From: Yersinia artesiana
Lineage (GTDB): Bacteria; Pseudomonadota; Gammaproteobacteria; Enterobacterales; Enterobacteriaceae
Assembly (NCBI RefSeq): GCF_902726545.1
Contig: NZ_CACVAD010000019.1
Coordinates: 25,240-89,239, forward strand
Length of the DNA stretch: 64,000 nt
Reading direction: 5' to 3'
Below are positions 33,790 to 42,146 of this stretch, piece after piece. Under the pieces are notes generated by a model. It was not told where the DNA came from. It did no database searches and saw only the letters and a program-made list of their open reading frames with translations. The stretch's first letter is position 1; each line of letters begins with the position of its first letter. The translations under genes and the position numbers were made by a program.

Positions 33790-34008
33790 TTGAATGTCGA
33801 TGGCGACTTTAAAGACACTGATTTTGGTATTGCTCCCGAAACCGCACATGTGATGTTAACCAGTAGGCTGACATTACACTTTAGCCCGGAGAATCTGCCT
33901 TTGGATGTCGGCATTCCGACATCACAGGGCAAACCGGCAAAAATTCTGCAATCCGTTGATAATAAAAAGCTCCTGGATATCCTTTATCAAGCCTTGAGCA
34001 ATTCCTGA
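33790..34008 (+). CDS. Small hypothetical protein
   Basis: A 72-codon frame with a TTG start directly after a stop (an ATG at 33853 is the alternative). The composition looks protein-like (P-L-D-V-G-I-P-T-S-Q-G-K-P-A-K-I-L), and it ends 32 bases before yjbB in the same orientation. No ribosome site, family or motif is recognised; it could be the 3' remnant of a longer gene. Confidence 0.3.
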   Translation: MNVDGDFKDTDFGIAPETAHVMLTSRLTLHFSPENLPLDVGIPTSQGKPAKILQSVDNKKLLDILYQALSNS

Positions 34009-34040
34009 TTGGAGCCACTCACAAAAATCTGAGACTGACC

Positions 34041-35660
34041 ATGCTGACACTGCTTCATCTGCTTTCATCCGTCGCCCTGCTGGTGTGGGGCACACACATC
34101 GTTCGCACAGGTATTATGCGGGTTTATGGCGCTGATTTACGCCGAGTCCTTAGCGCCAGTATTCAGAAAAAACCGACGGCATTTATGGCCGGGATTGGCG
34201 TCACCGCACTGGTGCAAAGCAGTAATGCCACGGCATTACTGGTGATTTCATTTGTCTCTCAGGGGCTGATTTCATTGTCCCCTGCCCTGGTGATTATGTT
34301 AGGAGCCGATGTCGGCACCGCACTGATGGCGCGGGTGCTGACCTTTGATCTCTCCTGGTTGTCGCCATTGCTGATTTTGGGTGGGGTCATTGTCTTCCTC
34401 GGACAGCGCAAAGCGCGTGTAGGCCAGATGGGGCGAGTATGTATTGGCCTCGGGCTGATTATTTTGGCGCTGCAACTGATAGTCACCGCCGCCGGGCCGA
34501 TTACACAAGCGACTGCGGTTCAGGCCATTTTCTCCTCCCTGACTGGCGATACCATTCTGGCGCTGCTGATTGGCGCGCTGTTTGCCATGATCAGTTATTC
34601 CAGTTTAGCTGCCGTGCTGCTGACCGCGACACTCGCCGCCACCGGTCTGGTGCCGCTGAATATCGCGCTCTGCATTGTGATTGGTTCAAATCTGGGTAGC
34701 GGATTACTGGCCTTAATCAGTAGCCGTGGGCAGAATGCCGTCTCCCGCCAAGTGGTGTTGGGGAGCCTACTGTTTAAGGTTATTGGCTGCATTTTAGTGG
34801 TTCCCTGGGTCAATGTGTTAGGGCAATGGCTGTTCGGGCGCAATTTACCTGCCGCCGAAGTGGTCATTTACTTCCACGTTTTCTATAACCTGCTGCGCTG
34901 CTTGTTGATGTTGCCATTGGTTGGAGTGATGGCTCGTATTTGTAGCCGGTTGGTCAGTGATGCCCCCAATACCGCACAACCCTCAGCGCCGCGCTATCTT
35001 GATATTACCGCCATCGATACTCCGTCACTGGCATTAGCCAATGCAGCGCGGGAAACCCTGCGCATGGGGGATGTGCTGGAGCAAATGCTATTTCGCTTTA
35101 AAGAAGTGTTGGAAGGCAATAAACAGCAAAAACATGAAGTCAGCTTGTTGGAAGATGAAGTTGACATGCTGTATAGCGCGATAAAACTGTATTTAGCCCA
35201 AATTCAGCAAGACGAATTAGGCGAAATTGATTCACGGCGATGGGCAGAAATCATTGATACCGCAGTCAATCTCCAGCAAGCGGGCGATATTATTGGCCGC
35301 ATGACCTCGGATGTCGCCGCCAAATCACTCAATGCGCGCAAGCCATTTTCAGCCGAAGGGTTGGAGGAATTAAATACCTTACATGCCCGGTTGGTGACGA
35401 ATCTGGATTTAGGGATGTCAGTATTTTTATCGCGCGATATTAATAACGCCAAGCGCTTACGCCGCGCCAAACATCGTTTTCGCTTACTAAACCGCCGTTA
35501 CTCTCATGCTCACGTCGAGCGCTTGCATCAACAAAACGTACTAAGTATTGAGACCAGCAGCCTGCATATGGGGCTATTGGGGGATATGAAACGCTTGAAC
35601 TCACTATTCTGTTCAACGGCATATCATGTATTGGAAGTGCAGGAAGAAGCATTGGATTAA
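34041..35660 (+). CDS. yjbB: Na+/phosphate cotransporter-family protein YjbB
   Basis: 539 residues, very close in length and sequence feel to E. coli YjbB. Two inverted Na/Pi cotransporter repeats carry the Q-S-S-N-A-T motif (about residue 60) and S-Y-S-S-L-A-A-V-L-L-T-A-T-L (about 190), each in a hydrophobic hairpin. The C-terminal third (about 340-539) is a PhoU-like cytoplasmic helical domain. YjbB exports phosphate when over-produced in E. coli. Ends before a strong hairpin shared with cueP. Confidence 0.88.
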   Translation: MLTLLHLLSSVALLVWGTHIVRTGIMRVYGADLRRVLSASIQKKPTAFMAGIGVTALVQSSNATALLVISFVSQGLISLSPALVIMLGADVGTALMARVLTFDLSWLSPLLILGGVIVFLGQRKARVGQMGRVCIGLGLIILALQLIVTAAGPITQATAVQAIFSSLTGDTILALLIGALFAMISYSSLAAVLLTATLAATGLVPLNIALCIVIGSNLGSGLLALISSRGQNAVSRQVVLGSLLFKVIGCILVVPWVNVLGQWLFGRNLPAAEVVIYFHVFYNLLRCLLMLPLVGVMARICSRLVSDAPNTAQPSAPRYLDITAIDTPSLALANAARETLRMGDVLEQMLFRFKEVLEGNKQQKHEVSLLEDEVDMLYSAIKLYLAQIQQDELGEIDSRRWAEIIDTAVNLQQAGDIIGRMTSDVAAKSLNARKPFSAEGLEELNTLHARLVTNLDLGMSVFLSRDINNAKRLRRAKHRFRLLNRRYSHAHVERLHQQNVLSIETSSLHMGLLGDMKRLNSLFCSTAYHVLEVQEEALD

Positions 35661-35667
35661 ATAACAA

Positions 35668-35707
35668 GTTGGGGGCACTCTAGCGGCCACGCTACTGCGC
35701 CCCCAAC
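35668..35707. terminator. Bidirectional terminator hairpin between yjbB and cueP
   Basis: GTTGGGGGC (35668-35676) pairs with GCCCCCAAC (35699-35707), with an inner stem TAGCG/CGCTA (35681-35685 with 35690-35694). It lies just after yjbB and downstream of the convergent cueP. Confidence 0.65.
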
Positions 35708-35784
35708 GGTACAATTCCCCTCAGTCTACTTTGTCAGCAGCTGAGTTTTATTTAACTTTTATCTCAGACTAACTCTAGTCAGAG

Positions 35785-36351
35785 TTATTTCTGCAAATGT
35801 AATGTCGTCATACAAGTTTGGCTTTCAGCTTGGGTCGCAAAAGGTGATACCGCTTTGAGGCCTTGATAACTCACCTCAATCGTCCCTTTAGTATTGCGCG
35901 GCAACCACACGCCAATAAAACCATTCTGATAGCTGGTCAGTGTATCTTGCAGGATAACTTTCCCGGCTTTATCAGTAATTTTCACATCAAATGGCGTATT
36001 CGCTAATTCGCCACGACAGCCAGATAAACTGTGGTTAAAACAGGGGTGAGTTTGGTTTATATAAGGCGCAAATGAGAGATAGAACTTATCCCCCACCGGG
36101 AAAGAAAACTGTTGTTGCCCATCAGATAATTTCAATTCAGTCCCTGTTACCGAAGCTGAATAGGCCAAAGGACGCTCTTGTTTGGATTGATCAATAGTCT
36201 CAATCATCTGCTCAGTAGTTTTTCCAGATAAGCCGTGTTGAGCCAAAAATTCTGTTTGTGTCGTCGCCGAGGCGAAATGGCTGAAAGTGACTGCGGCTAA
36301 AGCAACAATAGCCAGCCGGGCAGTTGAAGCAAATGTCTTTTTCACTGTCAT
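35785..36351 (-). CDS. cueP: Periplasmic copper-binding protein CueP
   Basis: 188 residues with a signal peptide to about residue 29 (H-F-A-S-A). The mature part matches Salmonella CueP as I remember it: F-L-A-Q-H-G-L-S-G-K-T, P-L-A-Y-S-A-S-V-T-G-T, the core T-H-P-C-F-N-H-S-L-S-G-C-R-G-E, G-F-I-G-V-W-L-P-R-N and S-Q-T-C near the end. The three cysteines are those used for copper binding in CueP, which stores copper in the periplasm and delivers it to SodC. A CueR-type promoter lies about 55-85 bases upstream. Confidence 0.88.
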   Translation of the reverse strand: MTVKKTFASTARLAIVALAAVTFSHFASATTQTEFLAQHGLSGKTTEQMIETIDQSKQERPLAYSASVTGTELKLSDGQQQFSFPVGDKFYLSFAPYINQTHPCFNHSLSGCRGELANTPFDVKITDKAGKVILQDTLTSYQNGFIGVWLPRNTKGTIEVSYQGLKAVSPFATQAESQTCMTTLHLQK

Positions 36352-36405
36352 GGTATCCTTTCAGTAAGAGGAAAATGTTCTGGATAGGTTGGAATAATGA
36401 CTGAT

Positions 36406-36436
36406 AATCTAAACCCTCCCCTTGGGGGAGGGTCAA
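36406..36436 (-). promoter_or_regulatory. cueP: CueR (MerR-family) operator-promoter of cueP
   Basis: On the minus strand TTGACC (36436-36431) and TAGATT (36411-36406) are separated by exactly 19 bases, the over-long spacing typical of MerR-family promoters. Between and over them lies the palindrome ACCCTCCCC...GGGGAGGGT (36413-36433). This is the layout of CueR-controlled copA and cueP promoters, in which Cu(I)-CueR twists the DNA to realign the boxes. Confidence 0.8.
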
Positions 36437-36529
36437 AGACAGATTTGAATAGAAAGGTAAGCTATTGTATAGCAATGGATTTTCTTGATCTAAATCAAAC
36501 TGAAACTGTGATATCCCTCTCAAACCGTT

Positions 36530-38032
36530 TTAATTAATATCCGGATGCTGAGCAATCAGATTTTTTCTTTTTTTCTCAAGCTCCGCTATTTGCTGGTCAA
36601 TATCTTCAATATTTTGTTCGATGTGATCATGATGTTCCTGCAATATCTCTTTGGCTTCGGCTCTATCTGACGCCGCAGGTGTCGCCCCTTTCAATGGCTT
36701 ATTCGCCGTTTCCTTCATAAATACGCCAGTCACCAAACCAATAACCGCTACCACCATCAGATAATAGGCTGGCATAAACAGATTCTGAGTAATTTCAACC
36801 AACCATGCGGCTGCTGTCGGTGTCAGGCCTGCAACCAAAACCGAGATATTAAAGGCGATAGCCAGTGCGCTGTAGCGAATATGGGTTGGGAACATCGCCG
36901 GTAATATCGATGCCATCACACCGGTAAAACAGTTAAGTAAAATCGCCAGAATCAACAAGCCGCAGAATATCAAACCGATAATGCCACTGTTAATCAAAAT
37001 GAAGCTTGGGATAGCGAGAACAAACAGCCCAATACTGCCAAAAATAACAAAAGGTTTGCGGCCAAATCGGTCACTCATTAACCCCATCACCGGTTGGACA
37101 AATAACATACCCAGCATGATGGCAATAATAATCAAGACGCCGTGGTCTTCAGAATAATGCAGACTGTGCGACAGGTAGCTCGGCATATAGGTCAGTAGCA
37201 TGTAATAAGTGACGTTAGTTGCAATCACCATACCGACACAAATAGTCAGGTTCTTCCATTGTTTAGTCAGAATTTCGCCGAAAGAAACTTTCGGTGGCTG
37301 AGCAATATTATGGCGCGAGTCATTATCTATTTTATCGACGTGTTGCTGGAAAGTCGGTGTTTCTTCCAGCGCATGGCGTAAATAGATACCAATAAGCCCT
37401 AATGGTGCTGCCACAAAGAACGGAATACGCCATCCCCATTCAAGGAAACTGGCCTCGCCGACAATACTGGATATCAGTAATACAACGCCTGCCCCGAGAA
37501 CAAAACCGGCAATGGAACCAAAATCCAGCCAACTGCCGAGGAAGCCACGTTTTCTGTCCGGTGAATACTCCGCAACAAAAATAGCGGCACCGGTATATTC
37601 GCCACCAACTGAAAAGCCCTGCGCCAGTTTTGCTAATAACAGCAAGATAGGTGCCCAAATACCTATCGAAGCATAGGAGGGAATCAATCCAATACAGAAG
37701 GTACTGACCGACATAATAATGATGGTGACTGACAGAACTTTTTGTCGCCCATACTTATCACCCAATGCCCCAAAGAATAGGCCACCGAGAGGCCGAACCA
37801 GGAAAGGAACGGAAAAGGTCGCCAGTGCGGCAATCATCTGAATACCGGGGTCTGCACCGGGGAAAAACACCTGGCCAAGTGCAAATGCGACAAAGCCATA
37901 GACACCAAAGTCGAACCACTCCATGGCGTTGCCCAACGCTGCTGCGGTAATAGCTTTCTTTAGTTTGGCATCATCAATGATCGTAATGTCATTGATTTGC
38001 ATAGGTTTAACACTCTTTTTTCGTAGTCCCAT
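36530..38032 (-). CDS. proP: Osmoprotectant/H+ symporter ProP
   Basis: 500 residues from the ATG at 38032 (AAGGAAG upstream). MFS fold with twelve helices, the G-D-K-Y-G-R-Q-K loop between helices 2 and 3 and D-R-F-G-R-K in the second half. It follows E. coli ProP nearly throughout (A-M-E-W-F-D-F-G-V-Y-G, Q-G-F-S-V-G-G-E-Y-T-G). The last 45 residues form the antiparallel coiled coil of osmosensing ProP (I-E-Q-N-I-E-D-I-D-Q-Q-I-A-E-L-E-K-K-R). It takes up proline, betaine and similar compounds under high osmolality. Confidence 0.93.
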   Translation of the reverse strand: MGLRKKSVKPMQINDITIIDDAKLKKAITAAALGNAMEWFDFGVYGFVAFALGQVFFPGADPGIQMIAALATFSVPFLVRPLGGLFFGALGDKYGRQKVLSVTIIIMSVSTFCIGLIPSYASIGIWAPILLLLAKLAQGFSVGGEYTGAAIFVAEYSPDRKRGFLGSWLDFGSIAGFVLGAGVVLLISSIVGEASFLEWGWRIPFFVAAPLGLIGIYLRHALEETPTFQQHVDKIDNDSRHNIAQPPKVSFGEILTKQWKNLTICVGMVIATNVTYYMLLTYMPSYLSHSLHYSEDHGVLIIIAIMLGMLFVQPVMGLMSDRFGRKPFVIFGSIGLFVLAIPSFILINSGIIGLIFCGLLILAILLNCFTGVMASILPAMFPTHIRYSALAIAFNISVLVAGLTPTAAAWLVEITQNLFMPAYYLMVVAVIGLVTGVFMKETANKPLKGATPAASDRAEAKEILQEHHDHIEQNIEDIDQQIAELEKKRKNLIAQHPDIN

Positions 38033-38232
38033 TTTTTCTTCCTTAATTTCCAATAGTTCCACTGCAAAGCATGAAATGATGAGGCGCAGCAATACCGATT
38101 AAAAATTCAAATTTCGTGAAATGTTTATAAGAATAGTTGCGAAACGAGGATGTGCGTAGGGTGGTTCTGCCTGAAATCATTAGACATATTAACTTAATAT
38201 CGTTGAGAATGCATTTTTGATAACTATCAATC

Positions 38233-38259
38233 AATGGCGGAGTGAGATTTTCCGCCATT
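38233..38259 (-). terminator. Hairpin after eutC
   Basis: AATGGCGGA (38233-38241) pairs with TCCGCCATT (38251-38259). It lies just downstream of the eutC stop on the minus strand and ahead of the proP leader. The T-run is poor on the minus strand, so it is a probable rather than certain terminator. Confidence 0.5.
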
Positions 38260-38272
38260 TTGATTTGAAAAA

Positions 38273-39091
38273 TCAGTTGGATATGCCATATCGGACAGTA
38301 ATCCCATAAGCAGGGCTTATGCGACTATGTAATGCGGGGTTATCACTCTCATCCTTAAGTTGTACGCCGGATAAACGCCGCAGGAAAGATTGCTCTAACA
38401 ACCATGCCAACTTAAAAGCAGCTTGCGGGTAATCCAGTCCTTCAGGACGGATATTGGAGATACAGTTGCGTTCAGACTCTAACCGCTGGGTATTTGGCCC
38501 CCAGGTGATATAAATCCCCAAACTGTCAGGGGAAGAAAGCCCCGGTCTTTCACCAATCAACATAACTACAGCTTTGGCTTGCAGACATTCACCAGCATCA
38601 TCGCCCAATGCCACTCGCGACTGATGAGCCAGCACCACCGGTGCCAACGATAAGCCCAGTATTTGCAAATATGGCAGCAAAGCTATCACCAGCGGAATCG
38701 CCTGTCGGTGAACCGCTTTTGATGATAAACCGTCGCCAATTACCAATAAAACATCGGCTTGTTTCTCGGGCCAGGCAGACAATTGCTCACGGCTTTGTTG
38801 AGACAATTTCCGCCCCAAATCAGGGCGGCACAGATAAGTTGATCGTTCCGGTGCCGCACTGTTGACGGTAAGCGTGGGAAGCCCCAAATCGGCTAACTGG
38901 CAGGCAAGATCTTCACTGATAAAAGGCTGATGTACCGCATCACGGGCCTGAGCATGAGCCAGACCAAACTTCAGCAATTCGTGGGTCGGTAAACTTGCGC
39001 CAGTACGACCAAGGGCGATACGGGCAGCAGTAAACTGACGTAGGGTCTCCCATGGATTACGATGCAACAGATGATTATTATCATTACTCAT
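38273..39091 (-). CDS. eutC: Ethanolamine ammonia-lyase small subunit EutC
   Basis: 272 residues. Family motifs include N-P-W-E-T-L-R-Q-F-T-A-A-R-I-A-L-G-R-T-G, the F-G-L-A-H-A-Q-A-R-D-A-V-H segment and V-I-G-D-G-L-S-S-K-A-V. With EutB it makes the coenzyme-B12-dependent lyase that converts ethanolamine to acetaldehyde and ammonia. Its start shares a base with the EutB stop, so the two are made together. Confidence 0.95.
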   Translation of the reverse strand: MSNDNNHLLHRNPWETLRQFTAARIALGRTGASLPTHELLKFGLAHAQARDAVHQPFISEDLACQLADLGLPTLTVNSAAPERSTYLCRPDLGRKLSQQSREQLSAWPEKQADVLLVIGDGLSSKAVHRQAIPLVIALLPYLQILGLSLAPVVLAHQSRVALGDDAGECLQAKAVVMLIGERPGLSSPDSLGIYITWGPNTQRLESERNCISNIRPEGLDYPQAAFKLAWLLEQSFLRRLSGVQLKDESDNPALHSRISPAYGITVRYGISN

Positions 39092-40479
39092 CAGAATGCC
39101 TCTATCTGGGGTAATTGCGCCAATAATGGATGATTAATGGTGGTATCACGCAAACGCCCTTGGGTATCCATGATTTTCATTTTTTCCAGCCACAAACCAA
39201 ACTCGGGAGCATGTTTCAAACCAAGTAATTGACGGATATACAGCGCATCATGGAAGGACGTACTTTGATAATTCAGCATAATGTCATCAGCCCCAGGGAT
39301 ACCCATCATAAAGGTTAATCCCGCCGTCCCAAGCAGCGTCAGTAAGGTATCCATATCATCCTGATCCGCTTCTGCGTGGTTGGTATAGCAAACATCACAG
39401 CCGAGTGGAACGCCCAGTAATTTGCCACAAAAATGGTCTTCTAAACCGGCACGAATAATCTGTTTGCCGTCATAGAGATATTCCGGCCCGATAAATCCGA
39501 CCACGGTATTAGTCAATAATGGAGAGAAACGGCGCGCAATCGCATAAGCGCGGGCCTCACAGGTTTGCTGATCCACGCCAAAATGAGCATTACCAGAGAG
39601 GCAACTGCCCTGCCCGGTTTCAAAATACATCACATTGTCGCCGACAGTGCCGCGCTTTAGGCTCAGTGCAGCAAGTTGTGCTTCTTCCAACAACGCGAGA
39701 TTGATACCAAAACCGGCATTTGCAGCCTCACTGCCCGCAATGGACTGAAAGACCAAATCAACTGGAGTGCCGCGTTCAATCAGCTTAAGGGTGTTGGTGA
39801 CGTGCGTTAAAACGCAAGACTGAGTGGGGATCTCAAAGCGATTGATAACATCGTCGAGCATATAATTCAGTTTTTCCAGCAACGGCAAACTGTCACTGGC
39901 CGGATTAATGCCAATCACGGCATCACCACTGCCATACAGCAGCCCATCGAGCATACTGGCCGCAATGCCTTGTAAGCTGTCAGTCGGGTGATTGGGCTGT
40001 AGTCGCACACTCAAATGCCCTGGAAGGCCAATAGTATTGCGAAATCGCGTAATAACATGGCATTTCTTCGCCACCAGAATCAAATCCTGATTGCGCATAA
40101 TTTTACTGACTGCCGCCGCCATCTCCGGAGTGATGCCTGCGCTAACTTGTGCCAGCATTACACTGTCAGCTTGCTCGCTGAGCAACCAATCACGAAAATC
40201 CCCGACAGTCAGATGAGCAATCGGGGCGAAAGATTGCGAGTCATGGCTATCAATAATGAGTCGCGTAACTTCATCCTGTTCATAAGGAATGAGCATTTGC
40301 TGCAAAAACGTTTTTAATGGTAAATCGGCCAATGCCATGCGGGCAGCCATGCGTTCTTCCGCCGTTTCTGCTGCCACACCCGCCAGATAATCCCCTGAAC
40401 GCGCAGGTGAAGATTTCGCCATTAAATCCCGTAAATCATCAAAGTGATAGGTGTGATGGCCCAATGTTGTCTGATACAT
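39091..40479 (-). CDS. eutB: Ethanolamine ammonia-lyase large subunit EutB
   Basis: 462 residues, full length for EutB, with a TIM-barrel catalytic body. Visible family blocks: A-A-V-S-K-I-M-R-N-Q-D-L, R-F-R-N-T-I-G-L-P-G-H-L-S-V-R-L-Q-P-N-H-P-T-D, Y-F-E-T-G-Q-G-S and D-V-C-Y-T-N-H-A-E-A-D-Q-D-D-M. It binds the substrate and, with EutC, adenosylcobalamin. It is preceded by the permease gene eat. No eutA, eutD/E or shell-protein gene is present in this window. Confidence 0.96.
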   Translation of the reverse strand: MYQTTLGHHTYHFDDLRDLMAKSSPARSGDYLAGVAAETAEERMAARMALADLPLKTFLQQMLIPYEQDEVTRLIIDSHDSQSFAPIAHLTVGDFRDWLLSEQADSVMLAQVSAGITPEMAAAVSKIMRNQDLILVAKKCHVITRFRNTIGLPGHLSVRLQPNHPTDSLQGIAASMLDGLLYGSGDAVIGINPASDSLPLLEKLNYMLDDVINRFEIPTQSCVLTHVTNTLKLIERGTPVDLVFQSIAGSEAANAGFGINLALLEEAQLAALSLKRGTVGDNVMYFETGQGSCLSGNAHFGVDQQTCEARAYAIARRFSPLLTNTVVGFIGPEYLYDGKQIIRAGLEDHFCGKLLGVPLGCDVCYTNHAEADQDDMDTLLTLLGTAGLTFMMGIPGADDIMLNYQSTSFHDALYIRQLLGLKHAPEFGLWLEKMKIMDTQGRLRDTTINHPLLAQLPQIEAF

Positions 40480-40532
40480 AACGCGTCCTTTAGCTCATCA
40501 GGCTGCGACAGCAGCCTATATTTATGTCTATA

Positions 40533-41918
40533 TCACTCTGCACCACTCAACTGTGGATCAAATGCGGCAGCGGCGCGTGAACGATGGGTCAGACGGAAAT
40601 AAACATAACCGGCCAACATCATTCCAGCGAATATCAGCGCCAACAGAGGGTTGTAATAGATCATAGCCACCAGACAGACCACCGCCAGTACCAATGCTAG
40701 TGCGGGGGCGAATGGATAAAGTGGCGCGGAGAAAGGACGCGTTAAAGCAGGCTCTGTTTGCCGTAATTTAAATAATGACAACATCGAGGTGATATACATC
40801 ACGATGGCACCAAATACCGACATAGTAACGATATTTGCGGTGAGTGGCATGCCACCAATGACTATCAATGAATCCGAGAAAATCGCCGCGATACCTACCA
40901 CTCCACCGGCCAGAATCGCCAGATGAGGAGTACGGAAACGCCGATTGACGGTTGCCAAAGGCTTAGGCAAATACCCGGCGCGAGCCAGGGCAAAAATTTG
41001 GCGTGAATACCCCATGATAATGCCGTGGAAAGAGGCTATCAGGCCAAATAGCCCAAGCCATACCAGCATATGCAACCAGCCACTGTCACTGCCAACAATA
41101 ATTTTCATTGCTTGTGGTAATGGATCATTAATATTCGACAGCTTAGTCCAGTCACCGACCCCACCAGCAAAGACCATAACACCCAGTGCCAGCACCACTA
41201 ATGTCAAAATGCCGCAGATGAAAGCACGCGGAATAGTGCGCTGTGGGTCCTTGGCTTCTTCAGCAGCCATCGAAGCCCCTTCAATCGCCAGGAAGAACCA
41301 GATAGCAAAAGGAATGGCAGCAAAAATACCTGACATTGATCCCAGACTGAATGTATCCGCACCAGCCCAGCCCCCTTTAACAAAGTTACTGGCTTCAAAA
41401 CCCGGTGCAACCACGCCCATAAACACCAGTAATTCAAAAATCGCCAAAACTGTGACTAATAATTCAAAGGTGGCAGCAATACTGACACCCAAAATATTCA
41501 GTGACATAAAGACCAAATAAGCGCCAACGGCAACCCATTTAGGGTCAATAGCGGGGAATTGGACGTTAATATAAGCACCAATTGCCATCGCAATTGCTGG
41601 CGGCGCAAAAACGAACTCAATCAAGGTCGCAAGACCGGCAATAAATCCACCGGTGGGGCCAAAAGCGCGGTGAGCATAAGCAAACGGCCCACCTGCATGG
41701 GGAATCGAAGTGGTTAGCTCAGTAAAACTGAAGATGAATGCCGTATACATGGCGGCGACACCTAAAGCGGTGAACAAAAACCCTAGCGTCCCCGCCTGCG
41801 CCCAGCCATAACTCCAGCCAAAGTATTCGCCGGAAATCACCAACCCGACAGCAATACCCCATAATTGAAAACTACCTAATGTACGTTTTAATTCCGGTAC
41901 TTGTTTTACCTGTGACAT
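40533..41918 (-). CDS. eat: Ethanolamine permease (APC superfamily, Eat)
   Basis: 461 residues with about twelve hydrophobic helices. The first helix region (L-W-G-I-A-V-G-L-V-I-S-G-E-Y-F-G-W-S-Y-G) and S-I-P-H-A-G-G-P-F-A-Y-A-H-R-A-F-G-P are typical of the ethanolamine permease subgroup of amino-acid/polyamine transporters. It is 53 bases upstream of eutB on the same strand and so supplies substrate to EutBC. This eat-eutBC arrangement resembles that of pseudomonads rather than the long microcompartment eut operon. Confidence 0.88.
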   Translation of the reverse strand: MSQVKQVPELKRTLGSFQLWGIAVGLVISGEYFGWSYGWAQAGTLGFLFTALGVAAMYTAFIFSFTELTTSIPHAGGPFAYAHRAFGPTGGFIAGLATLIEFVFAPPAIAMAIGAYINVQFPAIDPKWVAVGAYLVFMSLNILGVSIAATFELLVTVLAIFELLVFMGVVAPGFEASNFVKGGWAGADTFSLGSMSGIFAAIPFAIWFFLAIEGASMAAEEAKDPQRTIPRAFICGILTLVVLALGVMVFAGGVGDWTKLSNINDPLPQAMKIIVGSDSGWLHMLVWLGLFGLIASFHGIIMGYSRQIFALARAGYLPKPLATVNRRFRTPHLAILAGGVVGIAAIFSDSLIVIGGMPLTANIVTMSVFGAIVMYITSMLSLFKLRQTEPALTRPFSAPLYPFAPALALVLAVVCLVAMIYYNPLLALIFAGMMLAGYVYFRLTHRSRAAAAFDPQLSGAE

Positions 41919-42105
41919 AGACCTTATCCCTGCAATTTAACAGTAATAGAGCGGTCTATGGCTAAAGCAAGGTTTGTACCAAATAACAAACACCCGCTCA
42001 CCAGCCGGAATACCCGCACTTTATGTAATGGGAAAGGTCAATATGATGAGAACAAGTTCGAGTTGTGCGCACTTTTAAGAGGCAAATGCACAAAGATGTC
42101 GCAGC

Positions 42106-42136
42106 ATGATGCCACCACGCAGTGGGGTGGCATCAT
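42106..42136. terminator. Hairpin after the RND efflux gene
   Basis: ATGATGCCACC (42106-42116) pairs with GGTGGCATCAT (42126-42136) around a nine-base loop. It is 10 bases beyond the efflux-pump stop on the minus strand. There is no T-run, but the stem is perfect over 11 base pairs. Confidence 0.55.
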
Positions 42137-42146
42137 AAGTTAATAG

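Noticed and set aside
40945..41520. 191-codon rightward open frame opposite eat
   Set aside because: Antisense shadow of a multi-helix permease; composition is Pro/Ser/Thr/Lys-rich without motifs.
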